From Ignavibacteriota bacterium (GTDB lineage: Bacteria; Bacteroidota; Ignavibacteria; SZUA-365), in assembly GCA_016218045.1 (NCBI GenBank), contig JACRFB010000001.1, positions 124,001-188,000 of the forward strand: 64,000 bases of DNA, in the 5' to 3' direction. The notes beneath the pieces are model-generated. The model had not been told where the DNA came from and did not search any database. It saw nothing but the letters and a program-made list of their open reading frames with translations. Positions within the stretch are counted from its first letter, which is position 1, and every line of letters starts with the position of its first letter. A program made the translations under genes and the position numbers. Shown here piece by piece: positions 17,869 to 26,419 of the stretch.

Positions 17869-18402
17869 TTAATAAATATAGAGTCGCGCTCCGAATGCGG
17901 CCTCAACGTCGAGCGCAGGTTCTGGTGCAAATCCAAGAAGCGGATTCACCTCAAAGTAGAATTCAAGTCCTGGACGCGCGATGAAATAATTGAGGCCGAT
18001 CACGCCGCGTGCTGCAAATGAAACAGAATGTGTGTAGTACCAGCGGCTGCTGTCGGCTTGCGAATCGAACAGCAGGTATTTTCCCTTCTTGCCAAACCCA
18101 ATTGCTGCTCCGATGCCTGCATAGGCATTGAGTCTGAATTCGGTGCGGGGGAAAAGATAGAAAAATTGCCACAGGTAATCGGCGTGCACGCGCGGATACC
18201 CCATAAACGAATGGCCAATTCCAAAATCAAAGGCGGTTGTAGGACCGCTTCGCCACTTTATCGTCACGGCAGTGGGTTCTCCCAGTGAGAACCCGACTCC
18301 GAAGCGCTTTCCGGGAGGCACCTGCGCGTGCGATTCGCTGAGCGGAACAAGAAGGAAAACCGCGGGTATCGCAACACGTAGCAATAGAGGTAGCAGTCGC
18401 AT
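17869..18402 (-). CDS. Small outer membrane beta-barrel protein, function unknown
   Basis: The 177-residue protein has a signal peptide ending at SHAQ (about residue 27) and a mature part of about 150 residues made of alternating hydrophobic/aromatic strands (FGVGFSLGEPTAVTIKW, FYLFPRTEFRLNAYAG) with a C-terminal aromatic residue (ARLYIY). This suggests a small 8-stranded barrel, similar in style to DUF3996/BAPKO_0422-like barrels, but the family match is tentative. It is convergent with pstB and lies downstream of an 18809-18471 membrane-protein gene on the same strand. Confidence 0.7.
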   Translation of the reverse strand: MRLLPLLLRVAIPAVFLLVPLSESHAQVPPGKRFGVGFSLGEPTAVTIKWRSGPTTAFDFGIGHSFMGYPRVHADYLWQFFYLFPRTEFRLNAYAGIGAAIGFGKKGKYLLFDSQADSSRWYYTHSVSFAARGVIGLNYFIARPGLEFYFEVNPLLGFAPEPALDVEAAFGARLYIY

Positions 18403-18470
18403 GGGTGTTCTCCAGTTGTGAGATATCGCCTCAGTGAAGGCCGTAGCCGAAGGACGTTGGTCGTGGCGGC

Positions 18471-18809
18471 TTAATGCGATGGTTTCTTGCTCTCTTTTTT
18501 TGTGGGTGTACCTGTGCTGTCATCAGTGTTTCCACCCGCAAGCTTTTCTTTCACGTGTTTCTCGACTGTCCGGGCACCGTCTTCGATGAGTTCCGTTCCC
18601 TTGTCGATCAGCACCTTGCCGTGTTCCTTTACCTGCTGGTTCGCGAAGTGCAGCACGCTGCCTCCGGCAATCGCAAGGACAATGGCAATGACGAGGGCAA
18701 TCTTGAACAGCTTTTTTGCGAGGGATAAGAGAAGGCTGATTGCGAGCAGACCGAGCAACAAGGCGAGGATCGGATTGTCGATCAGATATGAAACGGCGTG
18801 GTCAACCAT
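18471..18809 (-). CDS. Small membrane protein with polar helical tail, function unknown
   Basis: The 112-residue protein has two hydrophobic helices (about 13-28 and 34-54) joined by a short Lys-rich loop (SLAKKLFK), then a charged helical tail (QVKEHGKVLIDKGTELIED) and a Lys/Ser/Thr-rich end. I do not recognise a family. It is divergent from the PspC-domain gene at 19051, which together with its architecture suggests membrane-stress or scaffold biology, as inference only. Confidence 0.65.
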   Translation of the reverse strand: MVDHAVSYLIDNPILALLLGLLAISLLLSLAKKLFKIALVIAIVLAIAGGSVLHFANQQVKEHGKVLIDKGTELIEDGARTVEKHVKEKLAGGNTDDSTGTPTKKESKKPSH

Positions 18810-19050
18810 GGGCTGTGTTCAGTATGCGGATTTGGGGTCCGCCAAAGTAAGCAGGTGGATCCGAACGATGGAAAAGAGAGTAACTCGTCTGACACCGAAT
18901 CTACGACTGACTTGTGACAATGCCAATATTCCCCTTGTTCTGAAACAATTGCTCACTGTGGCGCGTACCCGAGGCGGAGCACAGCAGCACATGTTCCGTC
19001 CCGAACCGCTCCAAGGGACGATTTATCAATTACAGTCCAAGGGTGACGCC

Positions 19051-19494
19051 ATGGAAAAACGGCTCTACAAATCTTCATCGGAAAAAATGATCGCCGGTGT
19101 CGCAGGCGGACTCGCGGAGTACTTCGGTATTGATCCTGTACTCTCGCGTATTCTGTTTGTTGCCTTGGTGTTCTTGCACGGTATCGGCGTGATCGCGTAC
19201 GTGCTTCTCTGGATAATAATGCCCAAACGTCCTGCCTCCGACGCCCCTGCTTCAGAACCTCTCGAGGCACAAGCTGAAACCGCATTCTCCGACGCCGGGG
19301 GAACAGTGGCAACTCCAACACTCAGAGTGAAGGATGGGAAGGGAAGTCTCGTCATTGGTACATTTCTGATCGTACTTGGCGGACTGTTCTTTCTTGGCAA
19401 TGTTCTTCCGAACTTCTGCTTCGACATGTATTGGCCGCTGCTTCTCATCGCACTGGGCACCGTTTTACTCTGGCCCGCACTGAAAAAGAACTGA
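19051..19494 (+). CDS. PspC-domain membrane protein
   Basis: The 147-residue protein starts with a PspC domain: RLYKSSSEKMIAGVAGGLA followed by EYFGIDPVLSRILFVAL and a membrane span ending LLWIIMPKR (about residues 36-60). After an Ala/Glu/Pro linker it has two more hydrophobic segments (about 98-118 and 122-140) resembling the DUF5668/LiaF-type membrane region. PspC proteins sense or transmit envelope stress. The ATG at 19051 follows GGTGA; the open frame further upstream does not resemble the family. It is 18 bases before a toast-rack protein gene, a common pairing. Confidence 0.88.
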   Translation: MEKRLYKSSSEKMIAGVAGGLAEYFGIDPVLSRILFVALVFLHGIGVIAYVLLWIIMPKRPASDAPASEPLEAQAETAFSDAGGTVATPTLRVKDGKGSLVIGTFLIVLGGLFFLGNVLPNFCFDMYWPLLLIALGTVLLWPALKKN

Positions 19495-19512
19495 TAGAAC
19501 GCGAGGATCACC

Positions 19513-20418
19513 ATGAAATCAGGCAGAATCTTCTGGGCTTTGTTTTTTATTACGATTGGTGTTCTTGGAGCGGTCGAGAATTTTTTCGGACTGCACTGGC
19601 CATGGAGCGGGATAGTCGACTTCTGGCCGTTGGTGCTTGTTCTGATCGGGCTGGCCGTTGTTCTCCGAGACAAGAAGTACAAGTGGATAGTGGTAGGTGC
19701 GACCGGAATGCTCGTCGGCCTCCTGTTGTTCTCCACAGTCAATCATGGATGTGACGTCGTACATGCCGATTGGAGTGACAGCACGCTGAACTCCGTCGAT
19801 CAGGAATTACGCCAAGAATTCGATTCAAGCATTACGCGTGCGTCATTCAGTTTCGATGCAGGCGCGGGCCGTTTCACAATTTCCGATTCCACGAACCTCT
19901 TGGTCATGGCCGAAGCAAAAAGCTCCATCGGGCCGTATCAGTTGACAACTGAACGACTTGATTCGATGACGCATGTGGTGCTTGGGCTGGAAGGGGACAA
20001 TTCCATCCACTGGCGAGGCAAAATCAAGAATCAGGTACACATGCGCTTGCACACTGCACCATTGTGGGATCTGGATTTCGATATCGGCGCAGCAAAAATG
20101 GACCTCGATCTGTCGTCCTATAAGGTTAACCAGTTGAGCATCGATGCAGGAGCCGCATCTATCGAAGTGACTCTCGGGGACAAGGCGGACCTGACGACGA
20201 TCGATCTTGAAACCGGTGTATCGTCGATTCTCTTCCGCATTCCTCAAAGCGTCGATTGCGAGATCCGCTCAGATGCCCCGATGTCGAGCAGACATTTTGA
20301 TGGGTTCGAAAGTCTGGGCGACGGGGAATACCGTACTGCTGAATTTGGAAAGAAGAAAAAACGAATGGTCATCAACATCGATGCGGGCATGTCGAGCATC
20401 CGCGTTGAGCGATATTGA
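19513..20418 (+). CDS. LiaF-like membrane protein with toast-rack domain
   Basis: The 301-residue protein has a DUF5668-like membrane region (about residues 6-75, three hydrophobic segments with a conserved FWPLVLVLIGLAVVL stretch) and a C-terminal all-beta repeat domain (about 100-301) with recurring GAG/GAA-S-I-phi turns (FDIGAAKMDLDLSSY, IDAGAASIEVTLGD, IDAGMSSIRVERY), typical of LiaF/DUF4097 toast-rack domains. Such proteins regulate or scaffold cell-envelope stress responses. It is probably cotranscribed with the PspC gene and ends at a strong terminator. Confidence 0.85.
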   Translation: MKSGRIFWALFFITIGVLGAVENFFGLHWPWSGIVDFWPLVLVLIGLAVVLRDKKYKWIVVGATGMLVGLLLFSTVNHGCDVVHADWSDSTLNSVDQELRQEFDSSITRASFSFDAGAGRFTISDSTNLLVMAEAKSSIGPYQLTTERLDSMTHVVLGLEGDNSIHWRGKIKNQVHMRLHTAPLWDLDFDIGAAKMDLDLSSYKVNQLSIDAGAASIEVTLGDKADLTTIDLETGVSSILFRIPQSVDCEIRSDAPMSSRHFDGFESLGDGEYRTAEFGKKKKRMVINIDAGMSSIRVERY

Positions 20419-20453
20419 CCGCTGTCTGGATACAATGTCCACAGGTGTGAATC

Positions 20454-20486
20454 AACGCCGCCGTGTCACGGCGGCGTTTTCTTTTT
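20454..20486 (+). terminator. Intrinsic terminator after PspC/toast-rack operon
   Basis: A perfect GC-rich inverted repeat (AACGCCGCCG at 20454-20463 with its complement at 20469-20478) is followed by TTCTTTTT. It is oriented for the plus strand; the minus-strand side has no T tract. Confidence 0.88.
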
Positions 20487-20510
20487 GGACTCACCCGTCT
20501 TCTTCCGCGT

Positions 20511-20903
20511 CTATCGGGGCTTGAACGCCCGGAGCATAAGCCCCGCGCCGGCTGCAATCATCCCAAGCATCAACAGTGTCACGACAAGATTCGTCGGCAT
20601 GAAGAACATTGCCAGATTTGTAATGATTCCGAAGAGGATGAACACGAAACTCCCAGCGGTTAACACCCATCCTGCAACGGATTTTGCATTGACGAACAGC
20701 AGCACAATGCCAAGCATGAGTGGTATCAATGCGATGCCGAACGCGTTCATGCCGTACAGTGTCCAGAGGTTTGATACGACGATAACGCGGCTCAGGAATA
20801 AATACAGACCGATACCCAGAAGAGCCACTCCAAGAAAAAACTGTCCGAAGCCGCCGGATGTGCCTCCGGCTCCAGGGAATCGGCTGTTCGTTGTATCGCT
20901 CAT
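20511..20903 (-). CDS. Small polytopic membrane protein, function unknown
   Basis: The 130-residue protein has a Gly/Ser/Thr-rich cytoplasmic start and four predicted membrane helices (about 20-40, 48-70, 75-97 and 101-124). It has no catalytic motif and no family I can name. It faces the PspC/toast-rack operon across a terminator and is divergent from ettA. The hydrophobic pattern resembles DUF5668-type membrane modules, so it may belong to the same envelope-stress group; this is weak inference. Confidence 0.7.
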   Translation of the reverse strand: MSDTTNSRFPGAGGTSGGFGQFFLGVALLGIGLYLFLSRVIVVSNLWTLYGMNAFGIALIPLMLGIVLLFVNAKSVAGWVLTAGSFVFILFGIITNLAMFFMPTNLVVTLLMLGMIAAGAGLMLRAFKPR

Positions 20904-21054
20904 GACATTCTCCGGGTGACTGAATTCTCAATATCGATACGGCTAATGGAACTTCAAATTGTCCGCATGCGGGCGCTTTTGTAGGTTGCATTTGAGGCGG
21001 GTACACATGCCTCGAGGTATCACATTCTTTTCTCCACCATAGCGCGGATACGCA

Positions 21055-22728
21055 ATGAGCGACAATAAAATCATCTTCTCCATGATCGGTGTCGGAAAAG
21101 TGGTGCCGCCGAACCGGATGATCCTCAAGGATATCTATCTGTCGTTCTTCTACGGGGCTAAGATCGGGGTGCTCGGTTTGAACGGAGCGGGAAAAAGCAC
21201 ACTGTTGCGCATAATCGCCGGTCTCGACCGCGATATTCTTGGCGAAATCACCGCAGACAAAGGCATCACATTCGGCTACCTCCCCCAGGAGCCCGAACTG
21301 GATGCCACTAAAACCGTGAAGGAGATCATTGAAGAAGGGGCGAGTCAAGCCGTTGCCTTGCTCCGCGAATACGAGGATGTGAGCGCGAAGTTTTCTGAAC
21401 CGGATGCCGATTTTGATGCACTCATTTCCCGGCAGGCGGAGTTGCAGGAACAAATCGAGCACGCGGGTGCATGGGATCTCGACAGCAAGCTCGAAATGGC
21501 TGCGGATGCGCTTCGTTGCCCCGCTGGTGACACTCCTGTCTCCGTGCTCTCGGGAGGCGAACGCAGACGTGTCGCCCTCTGTCGGTTGCTGTTGCAAGCT
21601 CCCGATGTTCTGCTTTTGGATGAACCGACAAACCACCTCGATGCGGAATCAGTGGGCTGGCTCGAACAGCACCTGTCACAGTATCCAGGCACAGTGATCG
21701 CTGTCACGCACGACCGCTATTTCCTCGACAATGTGGCAGGGTGGATTCTTGAACTCGATCGGGGTGAAGGCATTCCTTTCAAAGGCAACTACTCGTCATG
21801 GCTTGAGCAAAAACAGGAACGTCTGCGTCTGGAAGAGCGGCGAGATGCCAAAAGGCAGAAAACCCTTGAACGGGAGCTCGAATGGATACGGATGAATCCT
21901 GCTGGAAGACACGATAAAAGCAAGGCGCGTATCGCAGCGTATGAGAAGCTGCTCTCGGAAGAGCACGAGCAGCGCAATGAAGAGATGGAAATCTTCATAC
22001 CCGCCGGACCCCGTCTCGGGGATTTAGTCATCGAAGCAAATGGTGTCGCAAAAGCATATTCCGAGCGCCTGCTCTTCGAGGACCTCACGTTCTCACTGCC
22101 ACCAGGTGGTATCATTGGTGTGATCGGACCAAATGGCGCGGGGAAAACCACGCTTTTCCGCATGATGACGGGACAGGAAAGTGCCGACGCGGGAAGCTTC
22201 CGGATCGGACCAACCGTGAAACTCGGCTATGTTGATCAAAACAGACCTCTGGATCCGGAAAAGACTATTTGGGAGGAAATTTCTGGCGGCGAGGATCTCA
22301 TCCGTGTCGGTTCGCGAGAACTAAGCTCACGCAGTTACGTTGCGCGATTCAATTTCAGCGGGACCGACCAGCAGAAACCTGTCGGGATACTCTCCGGCGG
22401 CGAACGCAATCGGGTGCATCTTGCAAAGGTATTGCGTGAAGGTGCAAACGTGCTGTTGCTGGATGAGCCAACAAATGATCTCGACGTGAACACGCTGCGG
22501 GCGTTGGAAGAGGCTCTCGTCGATTTCGGCGGGTGCGCCGTTGTGATCTCGCACGACAGATGGTTCCTCGACCGAATCGCGACGCATATCCTCGCCTTCG
22601 AAGGCGATAGCCGCGCCACATGGTTCGATGGCAATTATTCTCAGTACGAGACGCAGAGAAAAAAACGACTCGGGATTGCTGCCGACCAGCCGCACCGCAT
22701 CAAGTACAAGAAGCTCACGCGACCGTAA
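21055..22728 (+). CDS. ettA: Energy-dependent translational throttle protein EttA
   Basis: EttA (557 residues) is an ABC-F ATPase that binds the ribosomal E site and gates the first peptide bond according to the ADP/ATP ratio. It has two nucleotide-binding domains with Walker A GLNGAGKST (41-49) and GPNGAGKTT (358-366), signatures LSGGERRRVALCRLL and LSGGERNRVHLAKVL, and Walker B motifs ending in LDEPTNHLD and LDEPTNDLD. Between them is the P-site tRNA interaction linker (LERELEWIRMNPAGRHDKSK), specific to EttA. The EttA-type opening (VGKVVPPNRMILKDI) fixes the start. Confidence 0.97.
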   Translation: MSDNKIIFSMIGVGKVVPPNRMILKDIYLSFFYGAKIGVLGLNGAGKSTLLRIIAGLDRDILGEITADKGITFGYLPQEPELDATKTVKEIIEEGASQAVALLREYEDVSAKFSEPDADFDALISRQAELQEQIEHAGAWDLDSKLEMAADALRCPAGDTPVSVLSGGERRRVALCRLLLQAPDVLLLDEPTNHLDAESVGWLEQHLSQYPGTVIAVTHDRYFLDNVAGWILELDRGEGIPFKGNYSSWLEQKQERLRLEERRDAKRQKTLERELEWIRMNPAGRHDKSKARIAAYEKLLSEEHEQRNEEMEIFIPAGPRLGDLVIEANGVAKAYSERLLFEDLTFSLPPGGIIGVIGPNGAGKTTLFRMMTGQESADAGSFRIGPTVKLGYVDQNRPLDPEKTIWEEISGGEDLIRVGSRELSSRSYVARFNFSGTDQQKPVGILSGGERNRVHLAKVLREGANVLLLDEPTNDLDVNTLRALEEALVDFGGCAVVISHDRWFLDRIATHILAFEGDSRATWFDGNYSQYETQRKKRLGIAADQPHRIKYKKLTRP

Positions 22729-22740
22729 TCATTCGCGTCG

Positions 22741-23109
22741 TCATTTCTTACCCGCTGCCAGAGCAAGCTCCGCCTGAAGTTTCTTTGGCAGGCCTGAAAC
22801 AACAAGCGCGTAAGAGTCATCGATCCATTCCCGAATCGTGCGATCGGTAATGGCTCCATCCAACGTCACCGTGTTCCAGTTTTTTTTGTTCATGTGATAC
22901 CCGGGCTGTACTTCTTCATACTGTTCACGCAACTCTACCGCCCGCGCCGGATCACATTTGATGTTGATCGTCAATGGCACGTTTTCCAAGGCCGCAAGAA
23001 GGAACATTTTCCCCGCGACCTTGAATACGAGTGTGGTTTCGTCGAATGGAAATGTTTCCTCAACACCGGGTTTCGAGAGGCAATAATTTCTCACCGTGTC
23101 TATTCTCAT
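22741..23109 (-). CDS. MmcQ/YjbR-family protein
   Basis: The 122-residue protein has the YjbR fold, a CyaY-like alpha/beta fold sometimes described as DNA-binding. Typical features are the start MRIDTVRNYCLSKPGVEETF, the FDETTLVFKVAGKMF strand pair, a cis-Pro-like PLTINIKCDP segment, and the C-terminal YHMNKKNWNTVTLDG/IREWIDDSYALV block. Function is not firmly known for the family. The ATG at 23109 gives the standard length; the frame upstream to 23232 reads as non-coding. It is convergent with ettA (12 bases apart) and divergent from the membrane protein gene at 23226. Confidence 0.88.
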   Translation of the reverse strand: MRIDTVRNYCLSKPGVEETFPFDETTLVFKVAGKMFLLAALENVPLTINIKCDPARAVELREQYEEVQPGYHMNKKNWNTVTLDGAITDRTIREWIDDSYALVVSGLPKKLQAELALAAGKK

Positions 23110-23225
23110 GGGGGCTCCTGTCTTTCGCCTGGGATCCGCCGCTGCCCGCGGCTTGCATCCCGTGCAGGGTTTGGTATTTTTGCCCGAACAGCGACGCATA
23201 CCACAGCCAGCCGGGAACCGTGACC

Positions 23226-24338
23226 ATGGCAACCGCCAATAAAAACATGTCGGGATACTTGACGTTCTTCGCGATCGTTGCGATTGTATTCGGCGGCTTC
23301 CTGACTTTTCAGGCCTCCATCGCAGGCTTGCTCATCGAACGCTTCTTTACCGGGTATGAACTCTACGAGAGTGTCATGCCCGGAAAGTGGATTATCATGA
23401 ACCGGCTCGTTATGGATGACGAAGGAATGCGCATCCGAATGAAACGCGAGGATGTTTTTACAAAGATCACTAGTGGCGAGTTCAACCCCAAGGACCAGGT
23501 GCTGAACGATCTCCAAGGACGCGCGGAACTGAAAGAAAAAGCGCGTGATGCGGGAGATACCCTGTATTTCATCGATCCACTTCTGGCCTTCTCGCCACTG
23601 TACATGTTTATTGCGCTTATTATGGCGTTCCTGATGACTCTGTACCTCCCTATGGCTGAATCGTTGAGTTTGATTCGACAGAGTCTCGAGCGCGTCTACG
23701 AACAGATGGAATTCTCCCTGAAAAAACAATGCGAATCTCACCAACTCGCCTTCGAGACGCTTCTCGGGATTGATTCACGCGCACGCATGGACATGATCCG
23801 CGAGTCGACATTGCCCGAAGTCACTGTCAAGGAAATGGATGATTTTGTGGAACTTCGTAATTGGCGAGAAGGCAGCAAGGGAAATCCGCTGGTTCCACTC
23901 AAGTTTTATTTCCGATACCATGTCACCGCCGTCTACGGAAACATGATCCAGGGTCTTGTGGCTGGTGGGGCCGCCATCCTGATATTCGTGATTGGTCTTC
24001 GTGGTCTGAAATTGATCCCACCCGAGGAACCTTCGCTGATCCTCATGGCTCTCTCGCTGGAATTCATCCTTCTTATCGTGCTCATGTTGACTTTTGCAGG
24101 ATCCGCGCAGGAAGAACGGCTCGACAGGGTTGTGAAAGAGCTCGAAGCGGAACAGCGTGACGCAATCAAGCAGCAGACTGATGCACTTCAGAGAATTTTT
24201 GACAGCATGACTCACGAGGGATTGCGTCGGACTGATGGCATGTCTATGGCGGATTATGAGGAACGGAAAGTACTCGATGAAGTCCTGACCTTGCTCCGTA
24301 AACATGCCAAACCGGAGAAGGGGACCAATGGAGGCTGA
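23226..24338 (+). CDS. Four-span membrane protein with cytoplasmic coiled-coil tail, function unknown
   Basis: The 370-residue protein has predicted membrane spans at about 10-37, 121-141, 238-262 and 268-292. The loop between spans 1 and 2 (about 80 residues) and the region after span 4 (about 78 residues, charged, heptad-like, rich in Glu, Lys, Gln) are hydrophilic. Between spans 2 and 3 there is a helical segment with a SHQLAFETLLGIDSR stretch. I recognise no family. Its stop overlaps the start of the downstream ATPase by 11 bases, so the two are translationally coupled and probably act together, with this protein as membrane partner or anchor. Confidence 0.82.
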   Translation: MATANKNMSGYLTFFAIVAIVFGGFLTFQASIAGLLIERFFTGYELYESVMPGKWIIMNRLVMDDEGMRIRMKREDVFTKITSGEFNPKDQVLNDLQGRAELKEKARDAGDTLYFIDPLLAFSPLYMFIALIMAFLMTLYLPMAESLSLIRQSLERVYEQMEFSLKKQCESHQLAFETLLGIDSRARMDMIRESTLPEVTVKEMDDFVELRNWREGSKGNPLVPLKFYFRYHVTAVYGNMIQGLVAGGAAILIFVIGLRGLKLIPPEEPSLILMALSLEFILLIVLMLTFAGSAQEERLDRVVKELEAEQRDAIKQQTDALQRIFDSMTHEGLRRTDGMSMADYEERKVLDEVLTLLRKHAKPEKGTNGG

Positions 24339-26325
24339 ATCGATTTCCGTCGCCAGGCCCAGCATTGGCGTCCGGCTCGATGAGGTGGTTCAACGGAGCA
24401 ACCAGCGCTCGGCACAGCTTGTCTGGCTCTTCGGAGATACAGGCCAAGGCAAAACCCACTTTATACGCGAGTACATCGAAACTCGCAGAGCTGAGGCCTC
24501 CGTCGCGTACGCGCGTTGTGCTGCGCCGGTCGGTAATCAGTCGTCGTCGATGCTCAGCCCGCACCAGGCGCTAAAGGATGTCATCGAGGATCTTCTCCGG
24601 GGGCAAGACAACGCTCAACGCCACGTCAATCTGATTAAAAACGTGTCATTGACGATTCTTGCCTGCATCCCGTTCGTGGGGGATGTCGCATACGGCATAA
24701 AGGAAATCCGGCGTGATCTGAGCGAATACAAACGCGGCGAGCGGAGCGTCGAATTGGAAAAATTTGTCGAGGAATACTTCTCGACACTCGCACGTCTTTC
24801 GAACGACTCGCCCGTGATCGTGGTTATCGATGACATTCAATGGGCCGACACTCAGACGGTCCAAGCTCTCGAGCATTTCTTTTCGCACAACGACTGGGCT
24901 ACATCACGTGTCAGTATCATTCTCGCGGGGAGGCAAAGTGAGATCCATGCTTCACCGGAATTATCGGCATTTTATACCCGCTGTGCGCAGTCTCCTCGGT
25001 CGACCGAAATTCTCCTGCCTCCATTCGACAGCAATCAGATTCGGCAGTTTTTCACGGCGCGATTTCCTGCCGCACCTCTGAATCCCGATGTACTTCAGTG
25101 GCTCGAGCACAAAACGGGTGGAAACCCGTTTTTCCTACAGTCGTACATTCAGCATCTCCTGGTCGAGAATCTTCTCTCTGAGGATGGGTCTCTACTTGGC
25201 GATTTGGCCTCATACCGAGGGCTTCCGGCAGAAATCAAGGTCGTTACAGCATGGCTGATGAAAGTACTGAGCGAGGATGATCTGAATATCCTGCTTGCCG
25301 CTTCAGTTCTCGGGTACGAATTCTCTCTTCATGAACTGGCGCACCTCACGCAGCGTCCGCCACTGGAGTTGATACGGCGTCTCCGGAAAATCCGCACCCT
25401 TTTCGGCGTTTGTGAACTTGTTGGGTACAAGCTCGCCAACGGCCGTGAGTCGACGGTATACCGCTTCTCCCAACATGCGATTCACACGGCTCTGTACAAC
25501 GAGTTGACTGCGGAGGAGCGGGAAGAACTGCATCGAAGCACGGCGCAATATCTGAATCAGCTTCGTTTGGCGAGTGGGAACGACAATGAGCAACTCGGGT
25601 CACTGGCCTCGGCTCTCATGCTTCATGCACGGCTTGGCAAACAGCCCGACATCGAATACGAATCAATCCTGTTAAAGGCGCGCACAACATCCGATGTCTT
25701 GGACGAAGACGCCGTCCTCGAGCAGTTAAAATCACTGTCGCCGATGCTCGGAAGACCGGTCGAGGAGCTGCAGACGCTGTTCGAACGTGCACTCGCCCTT
25801 GCGCCGCTCCATTCCGGCAGGCAGGCAACCAAAGCCCAAGAGGAACGCGACGCTGTTGAAACGCCCTCGAATCTTCCAGCCCCGGTTCAGGACACTGTTT
25901 CACGCGTGGTTGTAAAACTATCACTCGGCCGGGTCCACGAGGCGCTCGACATGCTCGACGAGTACACCTCTCGTGTCAAAGGAATTGGTGGGAGAATCCA
26001 TCCTGTATTGCTTATTCTCCGTGCCATAGCACTCAATCAACGTGGCGCACATCCTGCGGAGATATCAACCGTTCTGGCCATCGCGATTGAAGACGCGTCT
26101 CAACCTGCGTATCAGGTGCTTGCGAGGCTCGCACAGGTTGCACTTGTTGAGGAGAAAGACAATACTCGCCTCCTCCAGCAACTTACCTCAGCGGCTAATT
26201 ACGATGGGAAGTTCCGTACTGCATTCACCCCCATGATCGTGGAGTTGGTGCGCAAACGCCTCGGTGGAAAGCAGGAGTTCGCGCATATACTTCGCCGACT
26301 CGAGGAACCATACGCGCGAGGATAA
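24328..26325 (+). CDS. STAND/AAA_16-type ATPase
   Basis: The 665-residue protein has an N-terminal P-loop NTPase of the STAND/AAA_16 class: Walker A GDTGQGKT at 36-43, a hydrophobic patch at about 107-122, and Walker B VIVVIDDIQWAD at 163-174, the form seen in MalT/CyaA-like and related signalling ATPases. A sensor-like GGNPFF motif (in TGGNPFFLQSYI) and a winged-helix-like region follow, and the C-terminal 250 residues are all-helical, compatible with TPR-type sensor repeats. No DNA-binding or effector domain is evident. The ATG at 24328 has an upstream GGAGAAGGGG and overlaps the end of the membrane-protein gene. STAND ATPases are typically ligand-triggered switches; what this one senses is unknown. 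Confidence 0.85.
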   Translation: MEAESISVARPSIGVRLDEVVQRSNQRSAQLVWLFGDTGQGKTHFIREYIETRRAEASVAYARCAAPVGNQSSSMLSPHQALKDVIEDLLRGQDNAQRHVNLIKNVSLTILACIPFVGDVAYGIKEIRRDLSEYKRGERSVELEKFVEEYFSTLARLSNDSPVIVVIDDIQWADTQTVQALEHFFSHNDWATSRVSIILAGRQSEIHASPELSAFYTRCAQSPRSTEILLPPFDSNQIRQFFTARFPAAPLNPDVLQWLEHKTGGNPFFLQSYIQHLLVENLLSEDGSLLGDLASYRGLPAEIKVVTAWLMKVLSEDDLNILLAASVLGYEFSLHELAHLTQRPPLELIRRLRKIRTLFGVCELVGYKLANGRESTVYRFSQHAIHTALYNELTAEEREELHRSTAQYLNQLRLASGNDNEQLGSLASALMLHARLGKQPDIEYESILLKARTTSDVLDEDAVLEQLKSLSPMLGRPVEELQTLFERALALAPLHSGRQATKAQEERDAVETPSNLPAPVQDTVSRVVVKLSLGRVHEALDMLDEYTSRVKGIGGRIHPVLLILRAIALNQRGAHPAEISTVLAIAIEDASQPAYQVLARLAQVALVEEKDNTRLLQQLTSAANYDGKFRTAFTPMIVELVRKRLGGKQEFAHILRRLEEPYARG

Positions 26326-26367
26326 CGACACGCTGAAGCGGGTTTCGTTCGCTACGAATAAAATGAA

Positions 26368-26404
26368 CAGGGCGCCCCGCTATGTGCGGGGCGCCCTGCG
26401 TTTT
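26368..26404. terminator. Intrinsic terminator between convergent genes
   Basis: A perfect 13-bp GC-rich stem (26368-26380 and 26386-26398) with a TATGT loop is followed by CGTTTT on the plus strand. It serves the STAND ATPase transcript and could also end the OmpA transcript arriving from the right, although the minus-strand T tract is weak. Confidence 0.8.
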
Positions 26405-26419
26405 CAGCCGCTGTGGTTA

